From: Venturia oleaginea
Taxonomy: Eukaryota; Ascomycota; Dothideomycetes; Venturiales; Venturiaceae
Direction of reading: 5' to 3'
DNA length: 64,000 nucleotides
NCBI GenBank assembly: GCA_013176395.1
Contig: JABMLP010000004.1
Span: 682,001 to 746,000 of the forward strand
The first letter of the stretch is position 1. Each line of letters opens with the position of its first letter. The translations under genes and the position numbers were made by a program. Under the pieces are notes generated by a model. That model did no database searches and had not been told where the DNA came from. It was given only the letters and a program-made list of their open reading frames with translations. Positions 21,772-33,235 of this stretch are shown here, one piece after another.

Positions 21772-22146
21772 AATTTATCCTACCGCATCCGCGTTTGGCC
21801 GGACGCATATACCGGTAATGTGACTTGTAGCCAATCAGATTGCTGGAGCGGCAGCGACTTTTTGGTCGCTGCTAAATGCAACTCCATGATATCATATGTC
21901 ACCTTTTCCCTTCTCCTACTAAACGGTCAAACTTTTGGCTTACTGACCTTGCGTGTAGGCTGGTCCTTGAGTATCATTTATATTCAAGGACCAGCTCGTA
22001 TTCAGGATCAGCGATAAACAGCACTGAAACGGGATGAAATCGCCGGAGATCGCAGCCCTCAGCCATTCTAGCAATCTGATTAGCTATAAGTCACATGCAT
22101 TATGGGTGTGAGGGGTAGGCCAAACGCGGGTACGGTAGGATAAATT
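21772..22146. mobile_element. MITE-like foldback element
   Basis: Long imperfect inverted repeats bound about 375 bp. The outermost 29 bp starting AATTTATCCTACCG match at 27 positions. A diverged spacer follows, then a 30-bp block (ATGTGACTTGTAGCCAATCA...) matches at 27 positions. Left arm about 21772-21846, right arm about 22067-22146. In the middle, 21959-21970 and 21984-21995 form a perfect 12-bp hairpin (GCTGGTCCTTGA). There is no coding capacity. I could not find a clear target-site duplication, so the superfamily is undetermined. Confidence 0.75.
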
Positions 22147-22597
22147 CACCCGCAAAGCACTCAAAGCGGGAAATGGAAGCTCTTCACCCCCACCTCCACT
22201 AGAATATTGAGGAGAAAGAACGTGCTTGGAGTTGGCAACGAAGGCACCAAGAAATTTTGTATAGTAGGGTTATTTTGTCTAGTAGGGTTGGCTGTCAAGA
22301 TGCATAGGTACTTGAAAAGAAGGCCAATCGAGAGCCCCCTGTTGGCAGCCACTCCAAGGCTGGAGGCTGGCCCCATACATAGGCAAAGGAAGTGACTAGT
22401 ATGAAGGAGGAGGACTGGTAGTGGGGCGCACTAGCAAGTCGAGATAGAATATAACGAGGTTGAAGTCCCCGAGGAAATGGATACTGGTAAACTCGATTGA
22501 ACCAAGAGATATTCTCAGGAATAGAGGACGTGACATATCTTGGGTAAGGGAGTGGGAGGGAAGTCGTGACTTGACTTGACGGGACCTGTCAGGCATA
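22147..22597. other. Gene-free stretch
   Basis: Between the MITE and the second pogo element. Only short shadow frames; no feature recognised. Confidence 0.4.
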
Positions 22598-23734
22598 ACG
22601 TAATTCACTAGCGAGCGGGCCACACCACCGAGCGGGCTACCGAATCGATCATTTCATCTTTGCAAGCCTCTACACCACCACCTCATCCACCTCATGCCTT
22701 CTAAAGCCCAGCAAGAAGGCCGATTACTTCTTGCTCTTCAAGCCTATCAAAAAGGCCAAATCACAACTATTTGCCAAGCTGCATTAGCTTATAATGTACC
22801 ATACAGTACCCTCAAATATCGCCTCTCTGGACGCGTTGCACGCGTCGAAACGCGCGCAAACAGCCACAAACTTACTCCCACAGAGGAAGAAGTCTTAACT
22901 CAATGGATTATCTCAATGGATAATCGAGGCTATCCTGCTCGAGTCTGTGCAGTACAGAATGCGGCGAAATTACTGCTTCAACAACGCGTCGGTCCCTCAG
23001 CCTCAATCGGTATCAACTGGTCTGCCAGGTTCATCAAGCGACAGCCTACCCTGCAATCGAGATTCAATCGCAAGTACGATTATCAGCGTGCTCAATGCGA
23101 AGATCCAGAGCTTATCGGAGCCTGGTTTCGGCTTGTGAGTAATACAATTCAGAAATACGGCATTCAAGAGGAGGATATCTATAACTTCGATGAGACTGGC
23201 TTTGCAATGGGTATTGCAAGCACCTCATGCGTCGTTACTACCTCAGATCGACGGGGCAAGCCACCTCAATTACAGCCAGGCGATCGGGAGTGGGTTACAG
23301 CAATTGAAGCGACTGTTGGCAGATGAGAATGAGAAATTGAGAGCAGCGAATGAGAGGCAAAAGAGGAAGAGAGCAGTCAAAAAAAAAGCAGATTTCAAAG
23401 AAAATAACACTTACAGTTGCAGAGGCACAAGGCCTGATGGAGAATACTGTACAGCAGCCTATACAGGCAAGTGTTGCTCCTATACAGCAAACAGTTGTTG
23501 CAACAGCCTCGTCATCAAGTAGTGCAAGTCAAGGGAATTGCTTTGGTTTACCTAGTTGTTTTGTATGTAAGGGCTTTGACCATGCTGCGAGCGATTGCCC
23601 TAAATATCGATAATATTCTGTATAATAGATAGTCTTGATTAATAAAGGCGTTGTGGTGGTGTAAGCTTGCAAAGATGAGATGATCGATTCGGTGGCCCGC
23701 TCGGTGGTGTGGCCCGCTCGCTAGTGAATTACGT
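22598..23734 (+). mobile_element. pogo/Fot1-type DNA transposon, internally deleted (element 2)
   Basis: Flanked by TA at 22596-22597 and 23735-23736. Terminal inverted repeats of roughly 75 bp start ACGTAATTCACTAGCG and contain GCGAGCGGGCCACACCACC followed by a second GAGCGGGC block. The length (1137 bp) is close to element 1, but the internal protein is clearly a different pogo lineage. It encodes the N-terminal half and C-terminal end of a transposase with the catalytic centre missing. Confidence 0.9.
22694..23613 (+). pseudogene. Core-deleted, frameshifted pogo-family transposase
   Basis: The first frame (22694-23326, 210 aa) has a Psq-type helix-turn-helix (AALAYNVPYSTLKYRLSG), the CENP-B-type domain (LTPTEEEVLTQWI, INWSARFIKRQPTLQSRF) and the start of the DDE domain: IYNFDETGFAMGIAST through REWVTAIEA. 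It then runs into a stop. The family C-terminus resumes in another frame from about 23303: a coiled coil (QLKRLLADENEKLRAANERQ) and a basic region. After a further frame change at an A9 run (23379-23387) comes a CCHC knuckle (CFVCKGFDHAASDC). The second and third catalytic acids are deleted, with the junction near 23300-23312. Confidence 0.85.
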
Positions 23735-24506
23735 TATGTATTGAATACCGCAACAATACAAGCAGTTGCTCGTATTGCAGTCTTTTGGGCTTAGTTGACA
23801 CGGTTTTCTCGCAAGTTATAAGATGACTAATGCGAGCCGAGGCTACTCCGTATACTCCGTCCTTTCTCTAACTCCGAGTCTTGAGGTCTTCTCCTTCATC
23901 ATCCTGTCAACCACCGAACAACCATCCTCTCCCATTTCATCGCCCTCTCGCCGCAATTTGGACCACATTTCCAACATTGATTCTAGACCGAAGCTTGAAA
24001 AGGAGAAGAGACAGAGTACGTCAGCTAAAAGTAACGAGCAAATCTTCTCCCCTTCTGTCGATCATCGCCCTCGCATCTTTTTCTCAAGTTTCTTTTTGGA
24101 CCTGACAGTGGGTTTGCTGTTTCAATGCGCAAGTCCATTCCATTCAACCAAATGTTCAAACTGAACGAAAACAACCAGATCATGATCGATACGGCAAAAC
24201 TTCTGGCAATTTCGGGACAACGTATTGCTACAGATGTTGCAATATCAGTACAGCTTTGAAAGAGTGTTATTAAAAAAAGTCTTTGTAAGAGACGCACTCA
24301 ATTAGCTACCTGACTGTGGCGTCCACGTCGAACGCGACGATGAATGGTCGCTGGGATCGCTGGTGTTTTCATTTCCATGTGGAACTCATACCTAGCCTGG
24401 TCCTGCTTCCACACCCCGCCTTTTCAAAACATCCTTTTCATATCATTGTCGACATTCTTGGCCACTGTGTTTGTGACAGTCTCTACTTGTCTTCTCTCCT
24501 TCCATC
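23735..24506. other. Gene-free stretch
   Basis: Right flank of the pogo element and upstream region of the DUF3431 gene. ATG frames present (for example 23823-24164) look random. No feature recognised. Confidence 0.4.
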
Positions 24507-25499
24507 ATGCAATTCTTCGAAACCATTCTCGCGCGCCGGCGAATCGCCATTGCTATCACTCTTGCTATTCTACTCCTCACACTCGTTCAATGGGAATCAA
24601 GCGCACACGTCGTTTCGTCAAGACTCGGCTCCTCACAACCAGAAGAGACTTCACGAGTGATTGATTCTTCGACTGCAGCACAGCGGTCAAAATCAAACAA
24701 ACCGACCCTTGACATCGTCGTCAGCCACTATAATGAGGACCTGAACCAAACTGCTAATATGCTCCATGAGTTGTTGGACCTCCCGAAATTTCGCCAGCTC
24801 GAAGTTGAGATACACTTCTACACCAAAAACAAGAATGCAGATCTGGATCTCATTCGCCAAACCATCAATACCACTTACGTCACACTACTCCCAAATCTTG
24901 GACGGGAGGGTGGCACCTTTGTCGACCACATCATCCTGAACTTTGATCGTCTGGCACGACACTCAATGTTTATCCAGGCCGCTATGCACGAGTTTGATCA
25001 CGCGAAAGATCACATTCGAGACTACTTTGGCGTGGACACGGGTGTGCTTTCTTTGGGCATCTACGAGAGTTGCAATTGCGTCGACTGTACGGATCCCTGG
25101 GATGCAACGAGAAAATTCCCCCGACTGGAAGAACTGTACGCAGCTTTGAATGGACAATTCTGTCCGAAATCGGTCATCTTAACTTACCTGGGCCAATTCA
25201 TCACTAGCGCAACTCGAGTCCGAAGCCGTGGTTTGAAAACCTACGAATATCTCAAGAAAGTTCTAGAAGCAGATGAGACGCATTTCATCCACGCCGACCC
25301 GAAGCAGGATTTCTTTCAAGACGATGTTACGAATCCTTATTTTGGTCACACGCTTGAGCGGTCTTGGATGGTTCTATTTGGATGTTCGGAGGCAAGGCTA
25401 GTTGAAAAGTGTAAGAGCTGGCCTGGTTTGAGGGTCGCTAGAAAAGCCTTTGCTGCGAACGATGACTGCCAGTGTCTGGACGATATTCGCGTTTCTTAG
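24507..25499 (+). CDS. DUF3431 family type II membrane protein
   Basis: 330 residues, no intron. Residues about 9-28 (ARRRIAIAITLAILLLTLVQ) form a positively flanked signal anchor, so the rest should face the Golgi or ER lumen. The family signature follows: DIVVSHYNEDL near residue 70, EIHFYTKNKNADLD, LLPNLGREGGTFVDHIILNFD and MFIQAAMHEFDH. Several cysteines (SCNCVDCTD; CQCLDD at the end) suggest disulphides in the lumenal domain. DUF3431 proteins are common in filamentous fungi and look glycosyltransferase-like, but I know of no demonstrated reaction. The start is the first Met of a clean N-terminus. Confidence 0.88.
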   Translation: MQFFETILARRRIAIAITLAILLLTLVQWESSAHVVSSRLGSSQPEETSRVIDSSTAAQRSKSNKPTLDIVVSHYNEDLNQTANMLHELLDLPKFRQLEVEIHFYTKNKNADLDLIRQTINTTYVTLLPNLGREGGTFVDHIILNFDRLARHSMFIQAAMHEFDHAKDHIRDYFGVDTGVLSLGIYESCNCVDCTDPWDATRKFPRLEELYAALNGQFCPKSVILTYLGQFITSATRVRSRGLKTYEYLKKVLEADETHFIHADPKQDFFQDDVTNPYFGHTLERSWMVLFGCSEARLVEKCKSWPGLRVARKAFAANDDCQCLDDIRVS

Positions 25500-26064
25500 T
25501 TATCGTTGTTTCATCATGTTTATACCACAGGTTTGGAGGCTCTGGACAGCCATAGGACTCAGCGGGAATCGGCACAAGGCTCAGGAGAGTTTGAGGATTT
25601 CCAAGCATGATGCCATTTGCTTTCATCTACTCGCTCATTGTATCGTCGACTCCTTATAGTGCCTGGCTTTTGGCAGCTTCATGCTGTAACCCCAAAATAC
25701 CGTCAAATGGGTAGGCGGAGTTTGTCGCGTTGACATTCATGGCTCAGTCAATTCTGGCCAATCACAAGCGTACAGCGACAGGTGATTTCCGACCAAAAAG
25801 CAACCTTTGTGTTCTACACCCATGCTCACGATTTTCAGGAGAACATCTCCAATCGAGATGTTAAAACAGCCCATCTTCTCGTCATCGACATTCTGCTTCT
25901 ATCCATCTCAGGCCCATAAATCTACACAGCCGCCAATAAAATCTTCGACGATAAGAAAGCATGCTACGATCATTTATCATATATCGCAATAACTTCCGCG
26001 CATCTATGGGTGCAATCCAATCAGACGGGGATCTTCAATTTTGAATTATGTTTGCAGATTGAGA
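25500..26064. other. Gene-free stretch
   Basis: No supported coding region; 3' side of the DUF3431 gene and of the partly resolved minus-strand gene. Confidence 0.35.
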
Positions 26065-27420
26065 TCAGTGTTTGTCGTCTTGCAAGTATACTTGCCATTT
26101 CGCATCTAACGATTTATGACACTTTCCGGCAGCGTTGATCAACTCTTCTCCTGGTGTATATCGAAGCTGTCGGCATGCCACCACGTCAATCAGCGACATC
26201 CCTTCTCCCAACAAATATCCACTGCTATACCTATCACGCAACCCAAACAATACCCCCTCTTTGCTAGGGAGGCTTTTGAGGAAAGGGCCTAGCAAGTGTA
26301 GATAGTTCGTTGTCGATACCTATTCCCGGATGTTTGTTTTGTTTTCCCAGCACCCTCATTCGTCTATACCAAGTCCATTGCAAATGTCCTGCGAAGTGCA
26401 ATCACCCGAAATTCGACGCGTTGCCCCATCTTTTGCTTCCCCAAATCTTCATCGCACACTAATTTTTTCCTCCTATATCGCCCCAGATCTTCTCATAACC
26501 TCATATATTTGATCTCCTCACCGCAGCATATCTCCGATTCCGACGATACAACCACAACAAAAATCTGAGGAAACAGATACAAATCGCAGGTATGTATAAT
26601 CCTATACCGATCTTGCCACCTAGAGAAAGGCCATAGACAATAGGAACCGTGGTAGACGTTGGCCTCGAGCGCATGGCAATGGTAGCCTATGGACGAACAT
26701 TTTTCGCAGTTTCTTCTTGAAGAGATGATAAAGATGGCCATACAGATGATATCAGAGATGAAAAGGACCGTGACGATTCTAGAGAACGGTCGGATGGTCC
26801 AAGCGACGTGATAGGACTGTTTGTAATTGTCGCTTTTCTTGTCGCTGTTCCAGGATCTATCGTTGCACGAAGACTGATAGTTGACACCGGGTTTCTAGTC
26901 GTCGTCGTTGTCGTTGGAATAACTAGAAAACGTTAGAATTCCTTGTCCTTGTTTGGATAGCTATTCATACCAAGAGATCGAGGCTATCAGTGTTTATTTT
27001 AAGTGGTGCTGGGCCTTCACTAGCACCAATAGTGGAGAGAACGAGCATTAGTACCTGGCTGTATGATGGACTGTTGTAAAAGTGTCTGGGAGGACATGGA
27101 TGAGCGAGAAGAATCGGGCTCAACTCTGAGCCATGTCCCAAGGTATTTCCAGGTTTCCAGAAGCCGACTTTCATTCCGCGCACTAGAGTCCAGAAGAATT
27201 TCGAGGATTTGCTACCAGCAGTTGTGTTGACAGTAAATTTTTGATGGTCCGGCACCCAACACGTCAGAAGTTGGCAAACAGACAGTGCTTCGATCAATCC
27301 CGAATCAAGAAATAGGACCTACTCTAGGGGAAGTTGAAGAACCAACTCCAGACTGCCTGGTTCTTTCCTCTCCGGTCCGATCCGCTGTTTCAACGACCGC
27401 TCCTCTTCATCTAGACGGTT
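26065..27420 (-). CDS. Partly resolved multi-exon gene, unknown family
   Basis: The 3' end is well supported. The last exon (26065-26319) joins in phase across a 50-nt intron (26320-26369, GTATAG..AATAG) to an exon starting near 26500. The joined protein contains QRVEFRVIALRRTFAMDL, then SLPSKEGVLFGLRDRYSSGY and LLGEGMSLIDVVACRQLRY. Upstream, separate protein-like segments appear in different frames: QILEILLDSSARNESRLLET behind a TAG acceptor near 27213, and DEEERSLKQRIGPERKEPG near 27400. I could not join these into one continuous model. It may be a spliced gene with short exons or a decayed one. The C-terminal segment vaguely recalls a GST C-terminal domain, but this is weak. No function assigned. 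Confidence 0.4.
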
Positions 27421-29131
27421 GATCTCTATCTACCAGCTCGGAGAGGTCAGCATCACACGGCCAGACCAGTCCCAAAGTTAAAGTGTTTGATTGGTGTATC
27501 TAGGCAGTATTGAAAGGTTGAATCTCTGGTTAAGAACGTGCTGTAGGCTATCGCAACGGCTTTTGCCAAACAACCCAAACTTAGTGCCTCACAAAACCTT
27601 ACTTGTCCGCGTTTATTTCCTAAGCATTTATCCTGCTTGCAACCCCCTTGTTCTCTTGCAACGGCTATGAAAGATCACTCGACATCCCGACGCCGGCTTA
27701 TCTCGGCTCGGAAAATAACAACGCCGCCTTCGTCACCACCTTCATCAAATCAAGCTTTTTAAGTTGTCTTCTGCCTCCAAGACTCCAAGATGGCTTGCCT
27801 CATTGCACACGACGGTTATGCGCAACTTTTGATGCCCTTGCACAGGATTGCGCTCCAGGCTTTACCACCAAAGCACAAACGTATGAGAACCCATCATCTC
27901 CCTCTCCTGGCGCGTCGATTCGCTTTCCAGTCTGGGCATCCACACGCAAGCGGCAAACATCTCATTCCAGGCGCAAGCTTCACTGCCAAACCTTCCATCT
28001 TGATCATCAACCTTTCTTCCCGCAAAGCTCATACGCACACGCGCACACACACGCACACGCACTACTGGCTCTTACCTTACCAAAAACGCACAGCCACTGT
28101 TTACATCCTATTACTTTTTTCCATCTGCCGCAACCATGGTGTCTATCCCCAAACTCCAACTCGCCACCTCGAGAATCAAACAAGGCATCGCATTCGTCTT
28201 CACTCAACTCCGTATCCTTGCGTGTCCTACAATTCCCAAATCAAAACCCAACACAACCGAAAAACAAGCAGAATCGACGCCTTTTCGAGTTTGGAGACGA
28301 CAGCAATTTGCACCTAGATAATAACAAGTGCGTGAGCTATTGGCACGGCAAACGCAGGTTTCTATGCCTTCGATTCTCCTGACAGGTCACAAAGCCTGTA
28401 AACGTATCTGGTCAAAAGAATTGAGGAATTACCTTGTCATTGAGAAGAAAAATGGTCCGAGAATGGTGGCGGTGTGTTCGGATAGAAAGCAGTGGTATCT
28501 TACAAACGTGATCAAACGAGCGAGATTAGGATTGTGTTTCTGAATGTGGTGGATGGAGGAAACTTGTGGAGTTCAATTATAGATATGACCCATTTTCGAA
28601 AGTAGACGGATCGTCATGGCCTGAAGTTCGGCAGTAGCTGGTATAAACAGCGAGAGGAAGGAATTAAGTTTCTGATTATAGTTACAACCATAGCAATTCT
28701 AATTGCTGGAATGAATCATGGGAAACCCAAAGTCGGTTATGGGAAATTGTAATGGTCGTGGGCGCTGGCGTTGATTTATGATAGGGAAGAGGGAAAGAGT
28801 AGATGTGACTAATCGATGAGAGATGGGCTCTAGAGATTCTTTTCTTTTTTTTCTTTTTTTCAAGGAAAGCCTAGTAGATCGTTGTGGGATTAAGGTACCT
28901 CGTATGAAAAGGAATAGTCAATAGTTCAAAAGGAAGAAGTGTTCGTGACACTGCGGTAGATGTCTGGGGATGGATGGAATACTCCGTATCATAAAATGCG
29001 AATGCGCTAAAATCTTCAAGTACGTCAGATTGGACTTGAATATCTTCGGGTGGACACACTTTTGGATGGGCGTGAAGAAATCCAGTAGTGGTTACTAAAA
29101 GCTAGCGCTCTAAACTTTCGAAATTGAACAC
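27421..29131. other. Long stretch without a supported gene
   Basis: About 1.7 kb. It holds a short CACACG-rich run (about 28031-28065) and several overlapping plus-strand ATG frames (27648-28382, 28136-28318) with no recognisable domain. It also has a T-rich tract near 28843-28862. The frame at 28136 (MVSIPKLQLATSRIKQG) could be a small gene, but the proteins are Ser/His-rich in a way typical of chance frames here. Confidence 0.35.
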
Positions 29132-30364
29132 TCAGCCTTGCTCAAGAACCCAGACCTTGACCTCGCCATCGTCACCAGTGCTGATTATAACTTCCTCATC
29201 GTCGCGCTTCTTGTCTTTGTCTCTCCGTAATGCCCAGCAGACGTGGTTTGCTTCGAAGACATCGTGAGAAGCCTCCAATTCTACCACGACATACCACTCA
29301 GTGGCAATCTCCGAGTCATTTGATGTCTTCCATCTCTCCTTGTAGACAATAATTTTGCCATCGCTGCCTGTGCTGACAATCATTCCTGATCGCTGACTCC
29401 AATCGACTGAGTATATCGCTCTCTCGTGTGTTTGTGGCAGTTTCGCCTCCTCATACCAATCTTCTTCAATATTGTTTGTGTTGAGAATGCTAGGCACGGC
29501 ACCTGCCTGCAGTGGTTGATGGACCTTTGGTTTCCGTCTCCAGATCCTGATACTAAGATCATCGGAACAGCTGACTAGCCTCGATCTGCTCTTTTTCCTC
29601 TCTTCCAAAAACGCCTTTTGCTCTTCGCTCAATGCCTCCTTGTCGCCCAATTTGGCCACGTTAGACAATGGCTCAAACAGCACTGTCCAAACAGTAGCCT
29701 CGTGCTTCATCACGCTCACACATGCCCAATCATCCAGGTCTTCTCTGTATAGCCGTATCGTATCATCATAACTCCCACTCGCCAATAAATCTTCCTGCGG
29801 ATGCCACGCCACACTCTTAACATCAGCATCATGCTCCTGCATGACGGCAATCGTCTCGAAATTATCATCATCAATCTCTTCCCAAATCCACACCGTCTTA
29901 TCCCTAGCACAGGTGGCTAAATATTGTCCACCTGCACTCCATGCCACAGATTTAATCTCAGATTCATGTCCATCCAGAATAACGCTAAATCTCCATTCAT
30001 CCTCATCTTCGTCATCTTCCTCGCCTCTCTTTGCGCGGGTGAAATCTTGTACCTCGCCATCGACTTCGACGTCCCATCGCCTCCATATTCCAGCACTAGC
30101 GTCGAAACTTCCGGTTGCGAGGACGGATTCGCCTTTTGTGTTTGGTTTCCAGGCGCAAGAACGGATGGAGCGTTTGTGGCCGCCGGAGATTGTACTGAGG
30201 AGGGTGAAGGAGGTGAGGCTGTATATTCGGACGGTCTTATCGGAGCAAGCGGTCGCAACAGTGGGGAGGGAGGGGTGAGGAGAGGTAAGCCAACATCGCG
30301 TGGTCGAGGAGGGGGTTAAAGTTGCGAGGGGGGTTATTTGCAGTTCATAGGTTGTGGCCGGCAT
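29132..30364 (-). CDS. CIA1: Cytosolic iron-sulfur assembly WD40 protein Cia1
   Basis: 410 residues, intronless, starting MPATTYELQITPLATL. Cia1 is the seven-bladed WD40 propeller of the CIA targeting complex that delivers Fe-S clusters to cytosolic and nuclear apoproteins. Repeats are visible as TVATACSDKTVRIYSL, RSIRSCAWKP...LATGSFDASAGIWRR, HESEIKSVAWSAGGQYLATC, HDADVKSVAWHPQEDLLASG and HEATVWTVLFEP...VSCSDDLSIRIW. They continue with HERAIYSVDW...IVSTGSDGKIIVY and a final blade ending GDDGEVKVWVLEQG. The family-typical acidic insert in blade 2 (GEEDDEDEDEW) is present. It is divergent from the aquaglyceroporin gene. Confidence 0.95.
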   Translation of the reverse strand: MPATTYELQITPLATLTPSSTTRCWLTSPHPSLPTVATACSDKTVRIYSLTSFTLLSTISGGHKRSIRSCAWKPNTKGESVLATGSFDASAGIWRRWDVEVDGEVQDFTRAKRGEEDDEDEDEWRFSVILDGHESEIKSVAWSAGGQYLATCARDKTVWIWEEIDDDNFETIAVMQEHDADVKSVAWHPQEDLLASGSYDDTIRLYREDLDDWACVSVMKHEATVWTVLFEPLSNVAKLGDKEALSEEQKAFLEERKKSRSRLVSCSDDLSIRIWRRKPKVHQPLQAGAVPSILNTNNIEEDWYEEAKLPQTHERAIYSVDWSQRSGMIVSTGSDGKIIVYKERWKTSNDSEIATEWYVVVELEASHDVFEANHVCWALRRDKDKKRDDEEVIISTGDDGEVKVWVLEQG

Positions 30365-31004
30365 TGCGACGGTTGGATTGGTAGAAGGGTACTTGTCTAT
30401 CGATTTGGTTCTATTGTCTTGATTACGGAGATGCTTGATTCGAGTTTGATATCAGATTCGAGAGCTACCAGCGATATCGGCATTAGTAATTTGAGATGCA
30501 GCTTCTGTAATTGGCCCGACGCGAGTGTATTCTTACTTTACCATTTAAAACATAAAACCGTTAGTGGGAGCTCGCTCGAATCGACCACCAATTGCAACCA
30601 CATCACGTGTGAGTAGATTGGTGAGTAGTGAACATGGCAAAATCAACCAATGGCCATTTCTTCTCACCAACAACCTTATCGATAGCGATTGTGGCTGTTG
30701 TTCTGCTTGATATGGATATCATGGCAAATGCCGTCACTATGACCGGCTGTGTGCATGAACTACAGGTATGGCCTCACTGGGGTAATGCACCCCATTCAAT
30801 AGTCAATTCTACTAAACATCCTCATCCTCATCCTCATCCCCATCCTCAACCTTGATAACTACCCTATAACCTTGAATTCCATGGGAAAGTCTTCGTTGCG
30901 GGGCAGTGTAAGTTTATCGCCCGTATCTCACAACCTGTAACCTCTGGAATGTCTCTGTAACAACATCTATCGGGCACAACTAGCTCCTCAATCACCACAA
31001 GATC
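30365..31004. promoter_or_regulatory. Divergent intergenic region CIA1 / aquaglyceroporin
   Basis: 640 bp between divergent starts, so both promoters should lie here. It contains a short CATCCT tandem run at about 30818-30852 whose translation (Pro-His) makes a spurious open frame. Confidence 0.5.
30818..30852 (+). repeat. CATCCT microsatellite
   Basis: About five and a half imperfect copies of CATCCT, in the leader/promoter side of the aquaglyceroporin gene. Confidence 0.7.
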
Positions 31005-33015
31005 ATGGCCGACAACCCAAACGGACAGAGAAGCAATTCGGCTGCACATAATCGACGACGGCCAGATTTAGATGCACGAACCAGTTCTAGCGAAACTCCA
31101 TATCCCAGCAGCAGCAGACCGCAGCAGACTCGCCCATCACTATACTCACCCTATTCTTCAACATACGCCCACGGATCAAGCGAAACCATTGAGAGAATTC
31201 CAAGATTCCAAAGAAATGACACTGGAGACACATCAAACTCTGCTCATGAAAGAACACGACTTCTCTCGGAAGATCGTAGCGAGAATCAGAACCCCTCACA
31301 ATCACGGGATCGAGCGAGCATTCATGGTTCGCTGAGGCTACCAGGCTTACGATATCGAGCTAGCGCAAGAGACTTCCAGAGCCCAAGCTTGGGCCTGCCT
31401 CATGGACCCAATCGTGCTCGGGGTATCTCCGTCTCTATTGCACCACCACCTGTTCATGAGGGCGATCATGCTTCACAAAACTTCTCTCTTGCAGGCCCAC
31501 AAGCTGCCGACGCAATGGCTGCAAATACTGGCTATGTTGATCCTGGATATACGCAACTGAACCCAGAGTACGAGCAACCATCAAATGTACGACCAGTATG
31601 GGGTCTTGCCAAACCTTTGCCTCGAGTACTGAGACCAGGTATGGTACCGACGGTGAGCGAACTGCACAAAGAAGTCCTGCATCAGAAGCAGAAGCAGCAC
31701 CGAAACGACCTAGAGCGACAAGAAGAAGAGCTTGAGCCTGACAAGATCGAGGATACTCTACGGTACGACAAAATTGTCCCTGCTCTAAAAGATGTGCGAG
31801 AGGAGCGAGAGATTCAGCTGTGCGAAACATTTGGCAAAATCTCACCCTTTCCGTCGCCGCCGATACTAGGAAACGCTTCCATGAATGCTGGGTTTTTTAG
31901 CCATGATCAAAGCTATGCGATTCCAGAAGAGACGGAGGAGCTGCTTGGTGACCAACTCTCTCAACTGGGCGCTGCTATCAAAGATGTCCAAGACTCGAAA
32001 GTGGACGATCCACCATACGAGGATGCCATTCCGTTGCAGGCCTATGAAGCGGATGAGCATGAGATTCACAACTTGCATACCTACTGGTCTGTCATTCGGT
32101 TACGCTTCCGAGAGCCGCTTGCCGAGCTTCTAGCTGTCAGTTGATTATTGTCTCCATATGTTGTGCAACATCAACTAATTCGTCCCTTAGATCACAGTTC
32201 AACTTACTCTCGGCTTTAGCGCTAATCTAGCCATCACAGTCTCTCGTGGTCGAGCAGGAGTGGGCGACACCGCAGATTGGGCCTGGGGTTTAGCAGCAAT
32301 GGTAGCCATCTACATTGCAGGTGGAATATCCGGCGCGCACTTAAACCCAGCCATGTCCCTCATGCTATGGATCTATCGCGGCTTCCCATTTGAAAAAGTG
32401 CCAATCTACATCATGGCGCAAATGCTAGGAGCCTTTCTTGCTGCTCTCATAGCTTTCGGCATCTACCAACCGGGCATCGTTGCACTTGGTGAGCCAGCTA
32501 CTGCACTGGGAGGCACCGCAGGAAACTTCATCACCTTTCCTAAAGAGATCTGGGTCAATGGAAGTACAGCCTTTTTCACCGAATTCACTGGTACTACTAT
32601 ACTTGCAGTCACCGTCCTTGCCCTCGGAGACGACGCCAATGCACCACCAGGAGCCGGCATGAACGCCTTCATCATCGGTCTTGTCATTGTCATTCTCAGC
32701 ATGTCTTTTGGCTGGAATACAGGCCTTGCTATGAATCCAGCTCGAGACTTTGGTCCTCGAGTAGCACTGCACCTTCTCGGTTATCGCAACGATGCTCAGG
32801 GAAACAGTCTGTTTGCGGATGGGTACTGGTTCTTTGTCGCCTGGCTTGGTCCCATATCTGGAGCTCTTCTAGGTGGCTTCTTGTACGATGCTGCGATCTT
32901 CACTGGCGGTGAGAGTCCTGTCAATTATCCTACGAAGAGGATGAAGCGAGCGACTCGGAAATGGAAGAAGAGATGGCAGGCGAGGTTTAGGAGGACGACG
33001 AAGAAGATTAAGTAG
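31005..33015 (+). CDS. Aquaglyceroporin (MIP family, Fps1-like long N-terminus)
   Basis: Exons 31005-32135 and 32191-33015 with a 55-nt intron; 651 residues. It is a plasma-membrane channel for water, glycerol and small solutes. Residues 1-370 form a long polar cytosolic N-terminal extension rich in Ser, Arg and Gln. This recalls the regulatory extension of yeast Fps1, although the sequence is not similar by eye. The pore domain begins at the splice junction (ITVQLTLGFSANLAI). It has both NPA boxes intact: GAHLNPAMSL and GLAMNPARDFGPR. The Asp after the second box (NPARD) is a glycerol-facilitator marker. About six hydrophobic spans are seen. The C-terminus is short and very basic (RATRKWKKRWQARFRR). 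Confidence 0.92.
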
Positions 33016-33235
33016 GTCAAGTTATGGTTCTTTCAGCTCTTCTTTCTTATTATTCCACGCTTTTGTTAGGCTCGAATTTGTCAGTTAACCACCTCGTCCT
33101 TCTTTCAGTCCCAATTACAAATATCAAAAGAACGACCTAGAAATCTAGTCATTTCAAATCACAATCGACTACTCTTACAAAACCACCTGATTATTAGACA
33201 AATCACCAACCAGCAATCCCACCTCCTCTACCAAC

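Noticed and set aside
28136..28543. Small plus-strand gene at 28.1-28.5 kb
   Set aside because: Two adjacent frames look only weakly protein-like and no canonical intron joins them; left as unsupported.
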